A stretch of DNA of 64,000 nucleotides from Aureibaculum algae (GCF_006065315.1 NZ_CP040749.1:2990501-3054500); one strand, 5' to 3'. Counted from the stretch's first letter, positions 45,520-55,295 are shown. Notes: generated from the sequence alone by a model not told the origin. A program made the numbers and translations.

Positions 45520-47682
45520 CTACAAATTATCCAACTGATTTTTGCTTTTATCGTCGCTAATGGTCCAAAAGAAGCCTACAAAAAAGAATCGGTCTGCACT
45601 TGGCACAATGGCTTGGCGTTGAAACATTCCGTTTACATCTGGAGTATTGGCATAGGTATAACCATATGTATTTTTAAGTCCCATTATATTAGAAACTGAT
45701 ACAAATAGTATTTTTTGTTGTGAAATTAAATAACTCCAATTCATACTTAAATTGTTATACGTTTTGGTTTTTCCACTCATAAATTGGCTGGTGTTAGGAT
45801 TGTCATAAGGTCTACCACTTGCAAAACTATAGGTTGCCCCTACTTGGCTACGCCAATCGTTTATCCAATATTTCGTTACTAAAGAAGCATTGTGTTTTGT
45901 GGCAAAACTTGGCATTACTTGCTCAGAAAAATCTCTATACTTTCTTTCGGTATCTAAATAGGAATAGGAAACCCAATACTGTAAATTTTTAATATTTTTA
46001 CTGTCTTTCCAAAACAGGTCTATACCTTTCGCAAAGCCAAATCCGTTATTATTAAAATTTGCCGTTGGAACATCAATTTCGGTATCATACTGCAATAAAC
46101 TGGCATAATCTTTATAATAAACTTCTGCTCTAAACAATTGCTTGTTCTTTTTATATTGGTAGTTTAAAATATAATGTGTTGCCTTTTGAAAGCTTAGGTT
46201 TTGCTCAATTTTCAATTCATTATTTTGAGGTGTTTGGTAAAAGTCTCCATAAGCAAAAGACAATTGCGATTGTCCGTTTAACTTATACGCCAACGATACT
46301 CTTGGCGAAAAAGCGTAGTCTTTTAATAGAGCATTATATTCACCACGAATACCAAATTTACCTGCAAAATTGGTAGAGAAAAACACTTCAGATTCCGCAA
46401 ATAGAGACCCCATGGTATGGGTAAATTCGTATTGAAAGTTTTCATTTTGGCTTACACTTCCTTTTTCATTAAAGTTGATGGATGTCAATTCTACTCCATA
46501 AGCCAGCTTAAATGCGTTACTAAAAGTATGTTTTAATTTAGTCTTAAAATGTAACGCATTTTCCACATCATTTACATCTGTTTCTTCAAAACCTACGTCT
46601 GTATTACTGTTACTATAACTAAGACCAGTTGTTAATTTTATATTATCACCTATAAACCCGTCAAAAGACAAATTTGTATACCAATTATTGTCTTTTAATT
46701 TGAAGCGAACTAAATCTTTATAATTGATATTCTCTTGCTCCACATCAAACTTAGAAAAACTATAAGCAGTGTAAAACTTAAACAAACCGTTATTGGTAGT
46801 ATGCCTATAAACCGCTTCACCAGAAAGAGATTCAGGTAATTTATTCCACGAATCCCTATCAGGAGCTAATTTGTTATACGGAGCCAAGTTGATATAACTG
46901 GTATTTATAATTAAGGCATCTTTTTCCCATTTTTGGGTATGACCAATACCTAAACCTAAAGACATCAATGAAATGTTAGTTTCATTCTGTTTAGGCTCTT
47001 TAATGGTGTTTAACAACAAAACACTAGATAAAGCATTACCGTATTCGGCGGAGTAGCCCCCGGTACTGAATGTAATTCCATCAAACAAAAAAGGAGAATA
47101 ACGGCCTCGTGTTGGTGTATTATTTGTGGTGGAGATATAAGGTTTAAACACTTGTAATCCGTCAATATAAACACCCGTTTCATCAGCGGTTCCACCGCGG
47201 ACAAATAGGCGTCCGTCCTCCCCTACAATTTGTGTACCCGGTAAGGTTTGTAAGGCTCCAATAAAATCACCCGCAACACCGGCTGTAGTTACAACATCTA
47301 ATGGACTCATTACAGAAACAGCCGTAGTACCACCCGCCTTAAATGAACCTGCCGAGAGCACAACGGCATCTAAGGTGTTTATCGCCTCTTTTAATACAAT
47401 TTTAAGTCCATCTAAGGCATTTACGTTATCAAATTGTCTGAATGTATGAAAATTCAAATTGGAAACTACCAGCGTTTGCTCACCTGTTTCAGTTGTTGTA
47501 AATCTAAATTTACCGTCTAAATCAGTTGTAGCACCGTCATAAGTGTTTTCTAAATACACATTGGCACCTGGTATTGGTTCTCCTTTCTTGTCTCTAACAG
47601 TACCAGAAATCGTTGTTTGAGCGTGGAGTTGGGTGAATATTGTTAAAAATAGTATGGTAAAAATTGTCTTTATAGCTTGCAT
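45520..47682 (-). CDS. TonB-dependent receptor
   Basis: 720 residues from the ATG at 47682; an upstream TTG at 47703 would add 7 non-signal residues and is rejected. Signal peptide ending HAQ, a carboxypeptidase-regulatory-like domain (ISGTVRDKKGEPIPGANVYL, about 25-110), then a plug domain (about 115-230, with GALQTLPGTQIVGEDGRLF and VRGGTADETGVYIDG) and a beta barrel to the C-terminus. It lacks a SusD-like partner, so a SusC role is unlikely; iron-siderophore or another ligand is possible. It is divergent from a lipoprotein gene 164 bases away. Confidence 0.92.
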   Translation of the reverse strand: MQAIKTIFTILFLTIFTQLHAQTTISGTVRDKKGEPIPGANVYLENTYDGATTDLDGKFRFTTTETGEQTLVVSNLNFHTFRQFDNVNALDGLKIVLKEAINTLDAVVLSAGSFKAGGTTAVSVMSPLDVVTTAGVAGDFIGALQTLPGTQIVGEDGRLFVRGGTADETGVYIDGLQVFKPYISTTNNTPTRGRYSPFLFDGITFSTGGYSAEYGNALSSVLLLNTIKEPKQNETNISLMSLGLGIGHTQKWEKDALIINTSYINLAPYNKLAPDRDSWNKLPESLSGEAVYRHTTNNGLFKFYTAYSFSKFDVEQENINYKDLVRFKLKDNNWYTNLSFDGFIGDNIKLTTGLSYSNSNTDVGFEETDVNDVENALHFKTKLKHTFSNAFKLAYGVELTSINFNEKGSVSQNENFQYEFTHTMGSLFAESEVFFSTNFAGKFGIRGEYNALLKDYAFSPRVSLAYKLNGQSQLSFAYGDFYQTPQNNELKIEQNLSFQKATHYILNYQYKKNKQLFRAEVYYKDYASLLQYDTEIDVPTANFNNNGFGFAKGIDLFWKDSKNIKNLQYWVSYSYLDTERKYRDFSEQVMPSFATKHNASLVTKYWINDWRSQVGATYSFASGRPYDNPNTSQFMSGKTKTYNNLSMNWSYLISQQKILFVSVSNIMGLKNTYGYTYANTPDVNGMFQRQAIVPSADRFFFVGFFWTISDDKSKNQLDNL

Positions 47683-47846
47683 CTTGTTGATTTTATGATG
47701 CAAATATTAGATAACCGAGTGGTTTAGCATAAAAACACTATCTGAATTGTAATTCTTTTAGGATGAATTGTGAAAATTACTAATATTAATAACTAAATTT
47801 CGTTTAGTACTCTAAAACAGAAGCCTTGATGCCTAGAATAAATAAT

Positions 47847-48437
47847 ATGAAAAGTAACCTTTCCTTTTTAATTGCTATTTGTAGTATATTACTTCTTACA
47901 AATTGTAAATCAACTGCAAACATTGCAATTCATCAAAATAAAAAGAAAGTATCAATTAAAAAGAACGATCAGATTGTTTCTATTACAAAAAGTCCTTTTT
48001 CATTTTATTTTAATATAAACAAGTACACTAAAACAAGCCCCATTGTTGCCAAATTAGCTGCATTTTCAAACAAAAATGATTTAGATGCATTGAAGGTTGG
48101 CTTAGATGTTAGCCAAACGGAATGTTTTGCCCTTGGTGATGCTTTAGCACTAAGACCTATTACGGGCTACGATGCTCTGTTTATTCTTGATTATGGTTTT
48201 CATGCCTTGTATTATGAAAATTCATTAGATAAATCAGTTGAACTTATTTATGAAAAAGATGATTTTGCAAATGTTGCTTTTCATATAAACCAATTGTTTA
48301 CCAATGGCGAATACATTCCATTTGAGGCATATAAACTACCCAAAATCTACATTGCTTTATTTATTGATACGAATACAAATAACACCATTGATGAAGAGGA
48401 GTTAACTAAGTTTACCATTCAGTTTATTAACAAATAG
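47847..48437 (+). CDS. Lipoprotein of unknown function, divergent from TonB receptor
   Basis: 196 residues from the ATG at 47847; upstream TTG at 47826 and ATG at 47829 read through non-signal residues. Lipobox LLTNC (Cys19). The mature part has a DTNTNNTIDEEELTKFT segment that looks like a calcium-binding EF-hand or D-rich loop. Family not recognised. It may work with the adjacent receptor, by divergence only. Confidence 0.7.
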   Translation: MKSNLSFLIAICSILLLTNCKSTANIAIHQNKKKVSIKKNDQIVSITKSPFSFYFNINKYTKTSPIVAKLAAFSNKNDLDALKVGLDVSQTECFALGDALALRPITGYDALFILDYGFHALYYENSLDKSVELIYEKDDFANVAFHINQLFTNGEYIPFEAYKLPKIYIALFIDTNTNNTIDEEELTKFTIQFINK

Positions 48438-48501
48438 TCTACAACATAACAACTAGCTCCATACTAATATTAATCTACGAGAAAAATATTTAGTGCTTGG
48501 T

Positions 48502-49941
48502 CTACATCATTTTTCCAAAGAAAATTGCATTCATTAATAACTTATTAGTGCCGTACCAAAAGGCTCTAAAATTGGTATTATCTGTAAAAACAATAACCTC
48601 ACCTCTTCCCAAACTTGCTGTTTTAAACGGAATGGTTCCTTTTATTGCTTTTAAATTCTCTTTAGAAATATAACCACTTAATAAGGCTTTTTTAGTGTAC
48701 TGTAACGGTTTTTTATAATTAGTGCTATCAGGATTTATAAAGAGTGTTGTATTTCGAAATAACGCTATTTTATTCTTGTTATACCCATAACCAATAGGGT
48801 GTGTTAAATCTATCTCCGCCTCAAAAATAGCACCTCCAATTACTTGAGCACCTCTAAAGTCAGCACGATCAGCGAAGGAAATATCTTTTCCTGTTATTTT
48901 AGATTTTTTAAAATCTAAGTTTATAAAGTTTTTGCTCTCTAACCATCGTAATGCATTTCTATACCCAATTAAAACACCTCCATTTTTAACAAATGTTTTT
49001 AAATCATCAGTGGCGTTGTTTAATGAACTCCCAAAGGTATTTGAAATAATTATGGTAGTATATTTGCTTAAATCTGCTCTACCTAAATTTTTAGTGTCCA
49101 ATTTTGTAATCGGTATTTGGTATCTCGTATCTAATAAATGCCAAATTTCACCAGCATCAGAAGAAGTAATACCATCACCCACCAACACAGCAATTTTTGG
49201 TTGTTCTAAAGATTTAAAATAAGTACTCCCTAAATCGATACCCGTTGTAATACCCGTTGTTGCTCCGTCAAAATCAACACCTGTTTCTTTTGCTATTTCT
49301 TTTAATATACTGTGAATCTCTTCACTGGTTTTTACTTGATTGGCTACCGGAATTAATATAGTTCCATAATCATACTTTTTATTACCAATACTAAACGGTT
49401 TTGTGGCCACTTTAGCTCTAAGGTTATTTTTTAAAATAGTGTATAGAGCTTTTGGTGTGTAATATTCATCCCATTCAAAAACATAGGCATAATCACTATT
49501 TAAACTTACCCTACCTACTGGAAAATCAAGCGAATGAACTACTTCTCCTATCGATGTAAGACTATTGGTATACCCATAATTTAAATCAAAAGCCATAGGC
49601 AAGGTCCAAGCAGAAACATCATAAAATAAACTATCTTGAAAGCTAGTTCTGGTTTCAAACATAGCCTTAATCATTCTATAATTAGGCTGATCGGCTGGTA
49701 TCATATAACTATCATTTGTCATAAATTTAGTACCGCCAGCAGTAACACTTGAACTTAATTTATGAAATTTAATATGCTGACGTTCTAACATTTTAGCAAA
49801 TTGATAGGTTTTGCCCTTATCATTTCGATCTCCAAAAACAATAGCTTTATTTTTGTCTTTATGTACTTCCTGTTTTGCGTTTTGGTAAAAATCGTACTGA
49901 TATTTTAACAATTCTTCACGCATATTTCTACCTGCTTCCAA
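48502..49941 (-). CDS. C-terminal fragment of the M14 peptidase
   Basis: About 479 residues if read from a TTG at 49941 (an ATG is at 49923). The frame stays open upstream to about 50055. It has no signal peptide and no catalytic Zn motif. The part KIAVLVGDGITSSDAGEIWHLLDTRYQIP resembles ThuA/GATase-1-like domains of these large M14 proteins. It ends after AFWYGTNKLLMNAIFFGKMM. A separate function is unlikely. Confidence 0.7.
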   Translation of the reverse strand: MEAGRNMREELLKYQYDFYQNAKQEVHKDKNKAIVFGDRNDKGKTYQFAKMLERQHIKFHKLSSSVTAGGTKFMTNDSYMIPADQPNYRMIKAMFETRTSFQDSLFYDVSAWTLPMAFDLNYGYTNSLTSIGEVVHSLDFPVGRVSLNSDYAYVFEWDEYYTPKALYTILKNNLRAKVATKPFSIGNKKYDYGTILIPVANQVKTSEEIHSILKEIAKETGVDFDGATTGITTGIDLGSTYFKSLEQPKIAVLVGDGITSSDAGEIWHLLDTRYQIPITKLDTKNLGRADLSKYTTIIISNTFGSSLNNATDDLKTFVKNGGVLIGYRNALRWLESKNFINLDFKKSKITGKDISFADRADFRGAQVIGGAIFEAEIDLTHPIGYGYNKNKIALFRNTTLFINPDSTNYKKPLQYTKKALLSGYISKENLKAIKGTIPFKTASLGRGEVIVFTDNTNFRAFWYGTNKLLMNAIFFGKMM

Positions 49942-49988
49942 TGTAGATAATGCCGCAGTAAACTGATTACGGATGGTAAAAGGAAAAG

Positions 49989-51020
49989 TTAATAAACCAT
50001 TCTCACTATCTTGAGCATGACCTCTAGAACTGGCTTGTTCAAATAAAATACCAATCCCCCATTAATATCAGGAAAAGTGGAACCTTTTCCGTAATAAAAA
50101 TCGTCGTAACGTTCTTCTGTAAAATATAATGAACCAATTTTATCAAAAGCTTTAGCGTGATACTCTCCTATTTTTGCCGTTAATTTTTGATTTAATTTTG
50201 GAGTTAACGGATGTGTTCTTGAAGGAATACCTGGTTGAAAAAAGAAGGATGAATTCGTTCCCATTTCATGATGATCCGTTAAAATATTCGGTTTCCATTT
50301 ATGAAACGTTTTAATTCGAGCTTGAGATTCTGGTAATTGTGTCACCAACCAGTCTCTATTCATATCAAACCAATAATGATTTGTTCTACCACCAGGCCAA
50401 ACTTCATTATATTCTCTATCATTATTGTCTGATGTTATGTTTTGATTTTTATGAATGTTAACCCAACTGGCAAATCGATTTAATCCGTCAGGATTAAAAG
50501 AAGGATCAAATAGAATTATTGTTTTATCTAACATTTCATCTATTTCTTTACCCTCAGCCGCAGCCAAATAGTATGCCGCTAATAAACCAGCATTGGCACC
50601 ACTAGGTTCATTACCATGTATGGAGAATCCTTGATATAACACCACAGGCATTTCACTTAAATTTACAGCTGAATTTGTAGCATCAGACAATTTTAAATGT
50701 TCCGTTCTTATAGTTTCAAGATTTTTATGATTTGTTACAGAAGTTATCGTCAGTAATAAGAGGGGTCTGCCTTCATATGTTTTTCCTCTTTCTTCTATAC
50801 TAATTCTATCTGAAGCCTTGGCCAAGGCTTTCATATAGTATACTAGCTTGTCATGAGAAACATGCCACTCACCTACTTGAAATCCAATGACACTTTCTGG
50901 CGTAGGAATATCAGCATTATAACTTACATTTTGTGGTAAATAATAATTAAGATCTACTTTTTCTTGAGCATATATAATTGAAGTAATAATAAAACACAGA
51001 AATAATACTATTTTTTTCAT
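49989..51020 (-). CDS. N-terminal fragment of the M14 peptidase
   Basis: 343 residues from the ATG at 51020 (an upstream TTG at 51029 is not used). Signal peptide MKKIVLFLCFIITSIIYAQ, then the M14 fold with zinc-binding SIHGNEPSGANAG, ILFDPSFNPDGLNRF and TDHHEMGTNSSFFFQPG. It ends prematurely in a 25-residue frame-shifted tail. If not an error, the truncated protein keeps most zinc ligands but may lack later active-site parts. Confidence 0.78.
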   Translation of the reverse strand: MKKIVLFLCFIITSIIYAQEKVDLNYYLPQNVSYNADIPTPESVIGFQVGEWHVSHDKLVYYMKALAKASDRISIEERGKTYEGRPLLLLTITSVTNHKNLETIRTEHLKLSDATNSAVNLSEMPVVLYQGFSIHGNEPSGANAGLLAAYYLAAAEGKEIDEMLDKTIILFDPSFNPDGLNRFASWVNIHKNQNITSDNNDREYNEVWPGGRTNHYWFDMNRDWLVTQLPESQARIKTFHKWKPNILTDHHEMGTNSSFFFQPGIPSRTHPLTPKLNQKLTAKIGEYHAKAFDKIGSLYFTEERYDDFYYGKGSTFPDINGGLVFYLNKPVLEVMLKIVRMVY

Positions 51021-51076
51021 GAAGTGCAATGTAAATAAGAGATGAAGGTTATGGGTTAACGACTTTCTTTAAATAA

Positions 51077-51214
51077 TTAGATTACTTTAAAAACATATCC
51101 TAATAACCAATACAAAATTATAAAAACAAAAAAGGTACCTATACAGCCACATCTACCACCTCCAATTTTTTTTGCACCAAACCAAGCTATAATTATTCTC
51201 AATAATTTTTCCAT
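51077..51214 (-). CDS. Small membrane protein, 45 residues
   Basis: Reading frame starting MEKLLRIIIAWFGAKK, then IGGGRCGCIGTFF and IILYWLLGYVFKVI: an amphipathic N-terminal helix, a glycine- and cysteine-rich turn (GGGRCGC) and one hydrophobic helix. It is below usual length cut-offs. The GGGxCGC turn plus YWLLGY looks like a conserved short protein in Flavobacteriia as I recall it, but I have no search to confirm. It lies between the M14 gene and DUF3276, all minus strand. The rest of the 387-base gap has nothing but the DUF3276 terminator. Confidence 0.68.
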   Translation of the reverse strand: MEKLLRIIIAWFGAKKIGGGRCGCIGTFFVFIILYWLLGYVFKVI

Positions 51215-51368
51215 AATAGTATTTATTTCTCGTAAATATACTTGAATTTCATTTATTTAAAAAAGTTGTTATTAGATAAAACAAATTGAATAATAATTTC
51301 AGCAGAAATCATCCAATTCATTGGGACTTAAAAATATTAAAATCACTCTTTTTATTACACAAAAAAAA

Positions 51369-51388
51369 GACTACCGATTAGGGTAGCC
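51369..51388 (-). terminator. Terminator of the DUF3276 gene
   Basis: On the minus strand GGCTACC (51388-51382), a short loop, GGTAGTC (51375-51369), then eight T (51368-51361). A textbook intrinsic terminator, 28 bases after the DUF3276 stop. Confidence 0.85.
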
Positions 51389-51416
51389 TTTATTTCAATT
51401 TGAGTTAGTAATACTA

Positions 51417-51794
51417 TTAAATATCGTCAAAATCTACATCAGTAAAACTAGTAGTAGATTTAATTTCTTGTTCTTCAACGCTGTCTTCGGTTGGCTTTTG
51501 ATAGTCTTTTTGGTGACGTTCAGAAATTACTTCTTCACCTTTTTCATTAATAATATAGTCAGTTGCTTTTACTAACATTTCATTAAACTCGGTAAAATCT
51601 TCTTTATACAAATAGATTTTGTGCTTTTTGTAATGGAATGAACCATCGTCATGCGTAAATTTTTTACTTTCAGTAACTGTTAAATAGTAGTCTCCAGCTT
51701 TTGTAGATCGTACGTCAAAAAAATAGGTTCTTCTACCGGCTCTTAATACCTGAGAAAAGATTTCTTCTTGTTCTGTGTATTCTTTATCACTCAT
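51417..51794 (-). CDS. DUF3276/PUR-family protein
   Basis: 125 residues, one PUR-alpha-like nucleic-acid-binding domain: IFSQVLRAGRRTYFFDVRSTKAGDYY, then LTVTESKKF and KHKIYLYKEDFTEF (segments quoted separately), followed by an acidic tail. Bacterial PUR proteins bind single-stranded DNA/RNA. Small, usually single-copy and conserved across the phylum. Promoter and terminator are both clear, so it is a monocistronic gene. Confidence 0.92.
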   Translation of the reverse strand: MSDKEYTEQEEIFSQVLRAGRRTYFFDVRSTKAGDYYLTVTESKKFTHDDGSFHYKKHKIYLYKEDFTEFNEMLVKATDYIINEKGEEVISERHQKDYQKPTEDSVEEQEIKSTTSFTDVDFDDI

Positions 51795-51838
51795 AATAAT
51801 CTTAACTTAATATTGGTAAAATTTAGTAAATTACATGA

Positions 51839-51868
51839 CAAATCTAAAAAAATAAATGATTTGAACAA
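51839..51868 (-). promoter_or_regulatory. Promoter of the DUF3276 gene
   Basis: TTG (51868-51866), exactly 19 bases, TAGATTTG (51846-51839) on the minus strand: a perfect match to the Bacteroidota consensus. Expected transcript start is about 40 bases before the ATG. Confidence 0.75.
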
Positions 51869-51903
51869 CACTTTATTATATTTCTTTTAATATTTAAATT
51901 CAA

Positions 51904-53661
51904 TTAGTGAGCACTTTGCTCCATAAGTTGTTGGTTATAAATATCTTGATAAAAGCCCTTCTGATTAAATAATTCATCATGAGTACCTTTCTGCACTATT
52001 TTACCTTTATCTAAAACAATAATTAAATCTGCATTTTTAGCAGATGAGACTCTATGTCCAATAATAATTGATGTTTTGTCTTTACTAATGGTTTTTAAAT
52101 TGTTTAATATAATCTCTTCTGTTTCCGTGTCAACGGCAGATAAACAGTCGTCTAAAATCAAGATTTCAGGTTCCTTAATAATTGCTCTTGCAATAGAAAT
52201 TCGTTGTTTTTGACCACCTGATAAGGTAACTCCTCTTTCCCCTACATAAGTATCATATGATTTAGAGAAATCTTCAATATTATCATGAATATGAGCATTT
52301 TTTGCCGCATTTTCTATAACCTCTTTAGCGGCATCTTCATTACCAAACTTTATATTATTGGCTATAGTATCAGAAAATAAAAAGGCCTCTTGCGGTACAA
52401 AACCGATGCTTTTTCGTAAGCTGGTTAAGTTAATTTGCTCTATAGGCTTATCATCAATTAAGATTTCGCCTTTATCTACATCATACAATCTAGCAATTAG
52501 TTCTGCTATGGTAGACTTCCCTGATCCTGTTTTACCCAAAATGGCCAACATCTTCCCTTTTTCAAGAGTGAAACTAACATCTCTTAAAGCTGTTGTATTG
52601 GTATCATCATAAGTAAAGGTCACATTTTTGAATTCAATTTTACCTTCAATTTTGGTGGGTGCTTCTATTGTATTTTGAATTTCTGGTTCCACATTTAAAA
52701 ACTCATTTATTCTTTTTTGTGAGGCTTCTGCCTCTTGAACTATTGAGGTTACCCAACCTACAACCGCAACCGGCCATGTTAACATATTCACATAAATAAT
52801 AAACTCAGCAATGAGCCCAAAAGAAATCAATCCATTTAAATAACGTATACCTCCAATATAAACCACCATAATGTTACTTATACCGATTAATAAAATCATC
52901 AATGGAAAAAACAATGCTTGCAATTTATATAAGGCAATATTCTTTTCTTTACTTTCATCAGCAACTTCATTAAAATCTTTAAAGGTTGGTTTTTCAATTC
53001 CATAAGCTTTAATAACATTCATACCTGAAAAGAACTCTTGTGTAATAGATGTTAATTTCGATAAAGTTTCTTGCTTTATTCTACTCCGTTTATTGATCTC
53101 TCTACTTAAAAAATAAATAGATATAGATAATATTGGTAAAGGCACCAATGTATAAAGAGTTAGTGTAACATCTTTTTTCAGCATATATGAAATAACAATA
53201 ACGAACAATGTTATCATATTTATAGTATACATAATCGCCGGTCCAAAATACATTCTAACCTTACTAACATCTTCACTAATTCTATTCATTAAATCGCCAG
53301 TTCTATTTTTTTTATAGAAATTTAACGAAAGCTTTTGATAATGTTCATAAATTTCATTTTTAAGATCAAATTCTATATAACGAGACATATTAATTATGGC
53401 TTGTCTCATTATAAAAGTGAATATGGCCGCAAGTAATACGGCACCGAGCATTAATAATATGTTTTTTGACAACAGATCTTTTACAGCTTGTAAATCTGTT
53501 GTTTCACCATTTATATACTTTTCTACTCCGTCTAAAGAATCACCAATAAGAATTGGCACTATTAGCGACAAAATTCTAGCAATAATAGTACAAATGGTAC
53601 CTATAATTAGCCGTTTTTTATATTTTACAAAAAATTTATTTAGATAACGTAAAGCTTTCAC
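51904..53661 (-). CDS. ABC exporter (MsbA/multidrug type)
   Basis: 585 residues, half-transporter. Six membrane helices (about 17-320), then an ATPase domain (about 340-580) with Walker A GKTGSGKST, Q-loop FVPQEAFLF, signature LSGGQKQR, Walker B ILILDDCLS and H-loop GHRVSSAK. The catalytic Glu after Walker B is replaced by Asp or Cys context (DDCLSAVD), which may slow hydrolysis as in some asymmetric exporters. It likely works as a homodimer exporting lipid or drugs. It is divergent from nusB. Confidence 0.92.
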   Translation of the reverse strand: MKALRYLNKFFVKYKKRLIIGTICTIIARILSLIVPILIGDSLDGVEKYINGETTDLQAVKDLLSKNILLMLGAVLLAAIFTFIMRQAIINMSRYIEFDLKNEIYEHYQKLSLNFYKKNRTGDLMNRISEDVSKVRMYFGPAIMYTINMITLFVIVISYMLKKDVTLTLYTLVPLPILSISIYFLSREINKRSRIKQETLSKLTSITQEFFSGMNVIKAYGIEKPTFKDFNEVADESKEKNIALYKLQALFFPLMILLIGISNIMVVYIGGIRYLNGLISFGLIAEFIIYVNMLTWPVAVVGWVTSIVQEAEASQKRINEFLNVEPEIQNTIEAPTKIEGKIEFKNVTFTYDDTNTTALRDVSFTLEKGKMLAILGKTGSGKSTIAELIARLYDVDKGEILIDDKPIEQINLTSLRKSIGFVPQEAFLFSDTIANNIKFGNEDAAKEVIENAAKNAHIHDNIEDFSKSYDTYVGERGVTLSGGQKQRISIARAIIKEPEILILDDCLSAVDTETEEIILNNLKTISKDKTSIIIGHRVSSAKNADLIIVLDKGKIVQKGTHDELFNQKGFYQDIYNQQLMEQSAH

Positions 53662-53808
53662 GAGATAATTTTAAATTGATAAGCATTAAAATTTTGACAC
53701 CAATGAGTAATACTCTACCTTTGCCAAGATTTTTTTATACCGCCGAATATACAAGTTTAAAATGATAGTACAAATTCTAAGTTCTTTGACTTATAAAATG
53801 ACAAATTT

Positions 53809-54750
53809 ATGCTAAACAGGAGACACCTGAGAATAAAAGTGATGCAATCTGTTTATGCCCTATTGCAATCTAACAGTGATGACATAGTTAAGGAAAGAAA
53901 ATTCTTAACCTATAGTATTAACAAGATTTATGACTTATATGTGTTGCAATTAAATTTGCTTGCGGAAGTTAGAAACTTAGCTGAAAAACATCAAGAAATT
54001 GCCAAAAAGAAATATTTGGCCACTAGTGAAGATAAAAATCCGAGCAGAAAATTTATTGATCACCCTTTTTTATTGGGTTTGAAAAATAATCTTGCACTGC
54101 AAGATTATATCAAAACACAAAAATTAAAGAACTGGAAAGAAGATAGCGAGTATGTTCGATTAATTTGGGATGCCATTCGTGAAAGTGATATTTATGCTGA
54201 CTATATAAATAGTACTGAGAGTCCTTCTCCCAAAGAAGATTTAAACTTAATAAGTGAACTTTATAAAAATGTAATTGCACCTAACGATAAGTTATTTGAT
54301 TATTACGAAAGTCAATTGATTACTTGGGTAGACGATATTCCTTTTGTGAATACTTGGATTCTCAAAAACTTAAAGAAAATAAACCCCAACACACGATTTG
54401 ACAAAAGCTTGTTATTTAAGGATAAAGAAGATGAAGAATTCGGACTGGAATTATTTAAAAAGACGGTATTACACCACCATGAATTCATGGATGACATTGA
54501 CGCAAAAACACCCAACTGGGATAGTGATAGAATTGCAGAGGTAGACTTTATTTTGATGAAAATGGCAATGGTAGAATTGGTTTACTTCCCATCTATACCA
54601 ACGCGAGTAACCATCAATGAATATATAGAAATTTCAAAAGATTATTCAACGAATAAGAGTAGCTTTTTTATAAATGGAGTTTTAGATAAACTTTTAAAAG
54701 AGTATACTACTGAAGATAAGATCAAAAAAATAGGAAGAGGATTACTTTAA
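53809..54750 (+). CDS. nusB: Transcription antitermination protein NusB (long form)
   Basis: 313 residues. Bacteroidota NusB is longer than the 140-residue E. coli type: MLNRRHLRIKVMQSVYALLQ at the start (RNA-binding end), a lineage-specific middle, and the conserved NusB core near the C-terminus (DRIAEVDFILMKMAMVELVY, TRVTINEYIEISKDYS). It aids rRNA transcription and processing. It opens a plus-strand series with DUF1573, yajC, ybbR-like, coaE. Confidence 0.92.
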   Translation: MLNRRHLRIKVMQSVYALLQSNSDDIVKERKFLTYSINKIYDLYVLQLNLLAEVRNLAEKHQEIAKKKYLATSEDKNPSRKFIDHPFLLGLKNNLALQDYIKTQKLKNWKEDSEYVRLIWDAIRESDIYADYINSTESPSPKEDLNLISELYKNVIAPNDKLFDYYESQLITWVDDIPFVNTWILKNLKKINPNTRFDKSLLFKDKEDEEFGLELFKKTVLHHHEFMDDIDAKTPNWDSDRIAEVDFILMKMAMVELVYFPSIPTRVTINEYIEISKDYSTNKSSFFINGVLDKLLKEYTTEDKIKKIGRGLL

Positions 54751-54833
54751 AATTCCTTAATTTTACCCTCGTTTAGGGTTTAGTAAAATATAGTAAAGCG
54801 AGTGTAATGTACACAATTATAAAACAAAATATT

Positions 54834-55295
54834 ATGAAGTTACAAGTAAAATTATTAGCATTTTTAGTTGTATTCACTTTATTTTCATGTAAAGATAATG
54901 CGACTTCAAAAATTAAAAAAGAAAATTTAGAAATAGCAAAAGAACGTGATTACAAGATGACTGAAGGTGCTTCTGTCATTTCTTTTTCTAAAACTGAACA
55001 TGATTTCGGTACAATTAACGAAGGTGATAAGGTAGAAACTACTTTCGACTTTAAAAATACGGGGAAATCTGCATTAATTATTACAAATGCAAGAAGTACT
55101 TGTGGTTGCACAATTCCTGAATACCCAAAAGAACCTATACCAGTTGGTGGCACCGGATCTATCACTGTTAAATTTAATTCAACGGGAAAACCAAATCAAC
55201 AAAACAAAGTAGTAACATTAACAACAAATACTGCAAGTGGTAAAGAAACTGTTGTTATTAAAGCAAATGTTACACCCAAACAAAAAGCAAGTTAA
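54834..55295 (+). CDS. DUF1573 lipoprotein
   Basis: 153 residues from the ATG at 54834 (an upstream ATG at 54807 would add nine residues before the signal). Lipobox TLFSC (Cys20). DUF1573 domain: FSKTEHDFGTINEGDKVETTF, then RSTCGCTIPEYPKEPIP and GGTGSITVKFNSTG (quoted in parts), an Ig-like fold with a CGC motif. The family is very common in Bacteroidota; function unknown. Next to yajC and nusB as in many relatives. Confidence 0.92.
   Translation: MKLQVKLLAFLVVFTLFSCKDNATSKIKKENLEIAKERDYKMTEGASVISFSKTEHDFGTINEGDKVETTFDFKNTGKSALIITNARSTCGCTIPEYPKEPIPVGGTGSITVKFNSTGKPNQQNKVVTLTTNTASGKETVVIKANVTPKQKAS

Larger units (their letters stand above)
48502..51020 (-). pseudogene. M14 zinc carboxypeptidase, split by a frameshift
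   Basis: One M14 metallopeptidase gene of about 840 codons is broken into two frames. The break is at a run of five C (50056-50060, + strand): the N-terminal frame reads DINGGLVFYLNKPVLE and stops, while adding one base would give GGIGILFEQASSRGHAQDSE, which continues the family sequence. Either a sequencing error, a reversible homopolymer switch or a true pseudogene. Full protein: signal peptide, M14 peptidase domain (Zn motif HGNEPSG) and a C-terminal GATase-like region. The two pieces are listed separately below. Confidence 0.82.
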
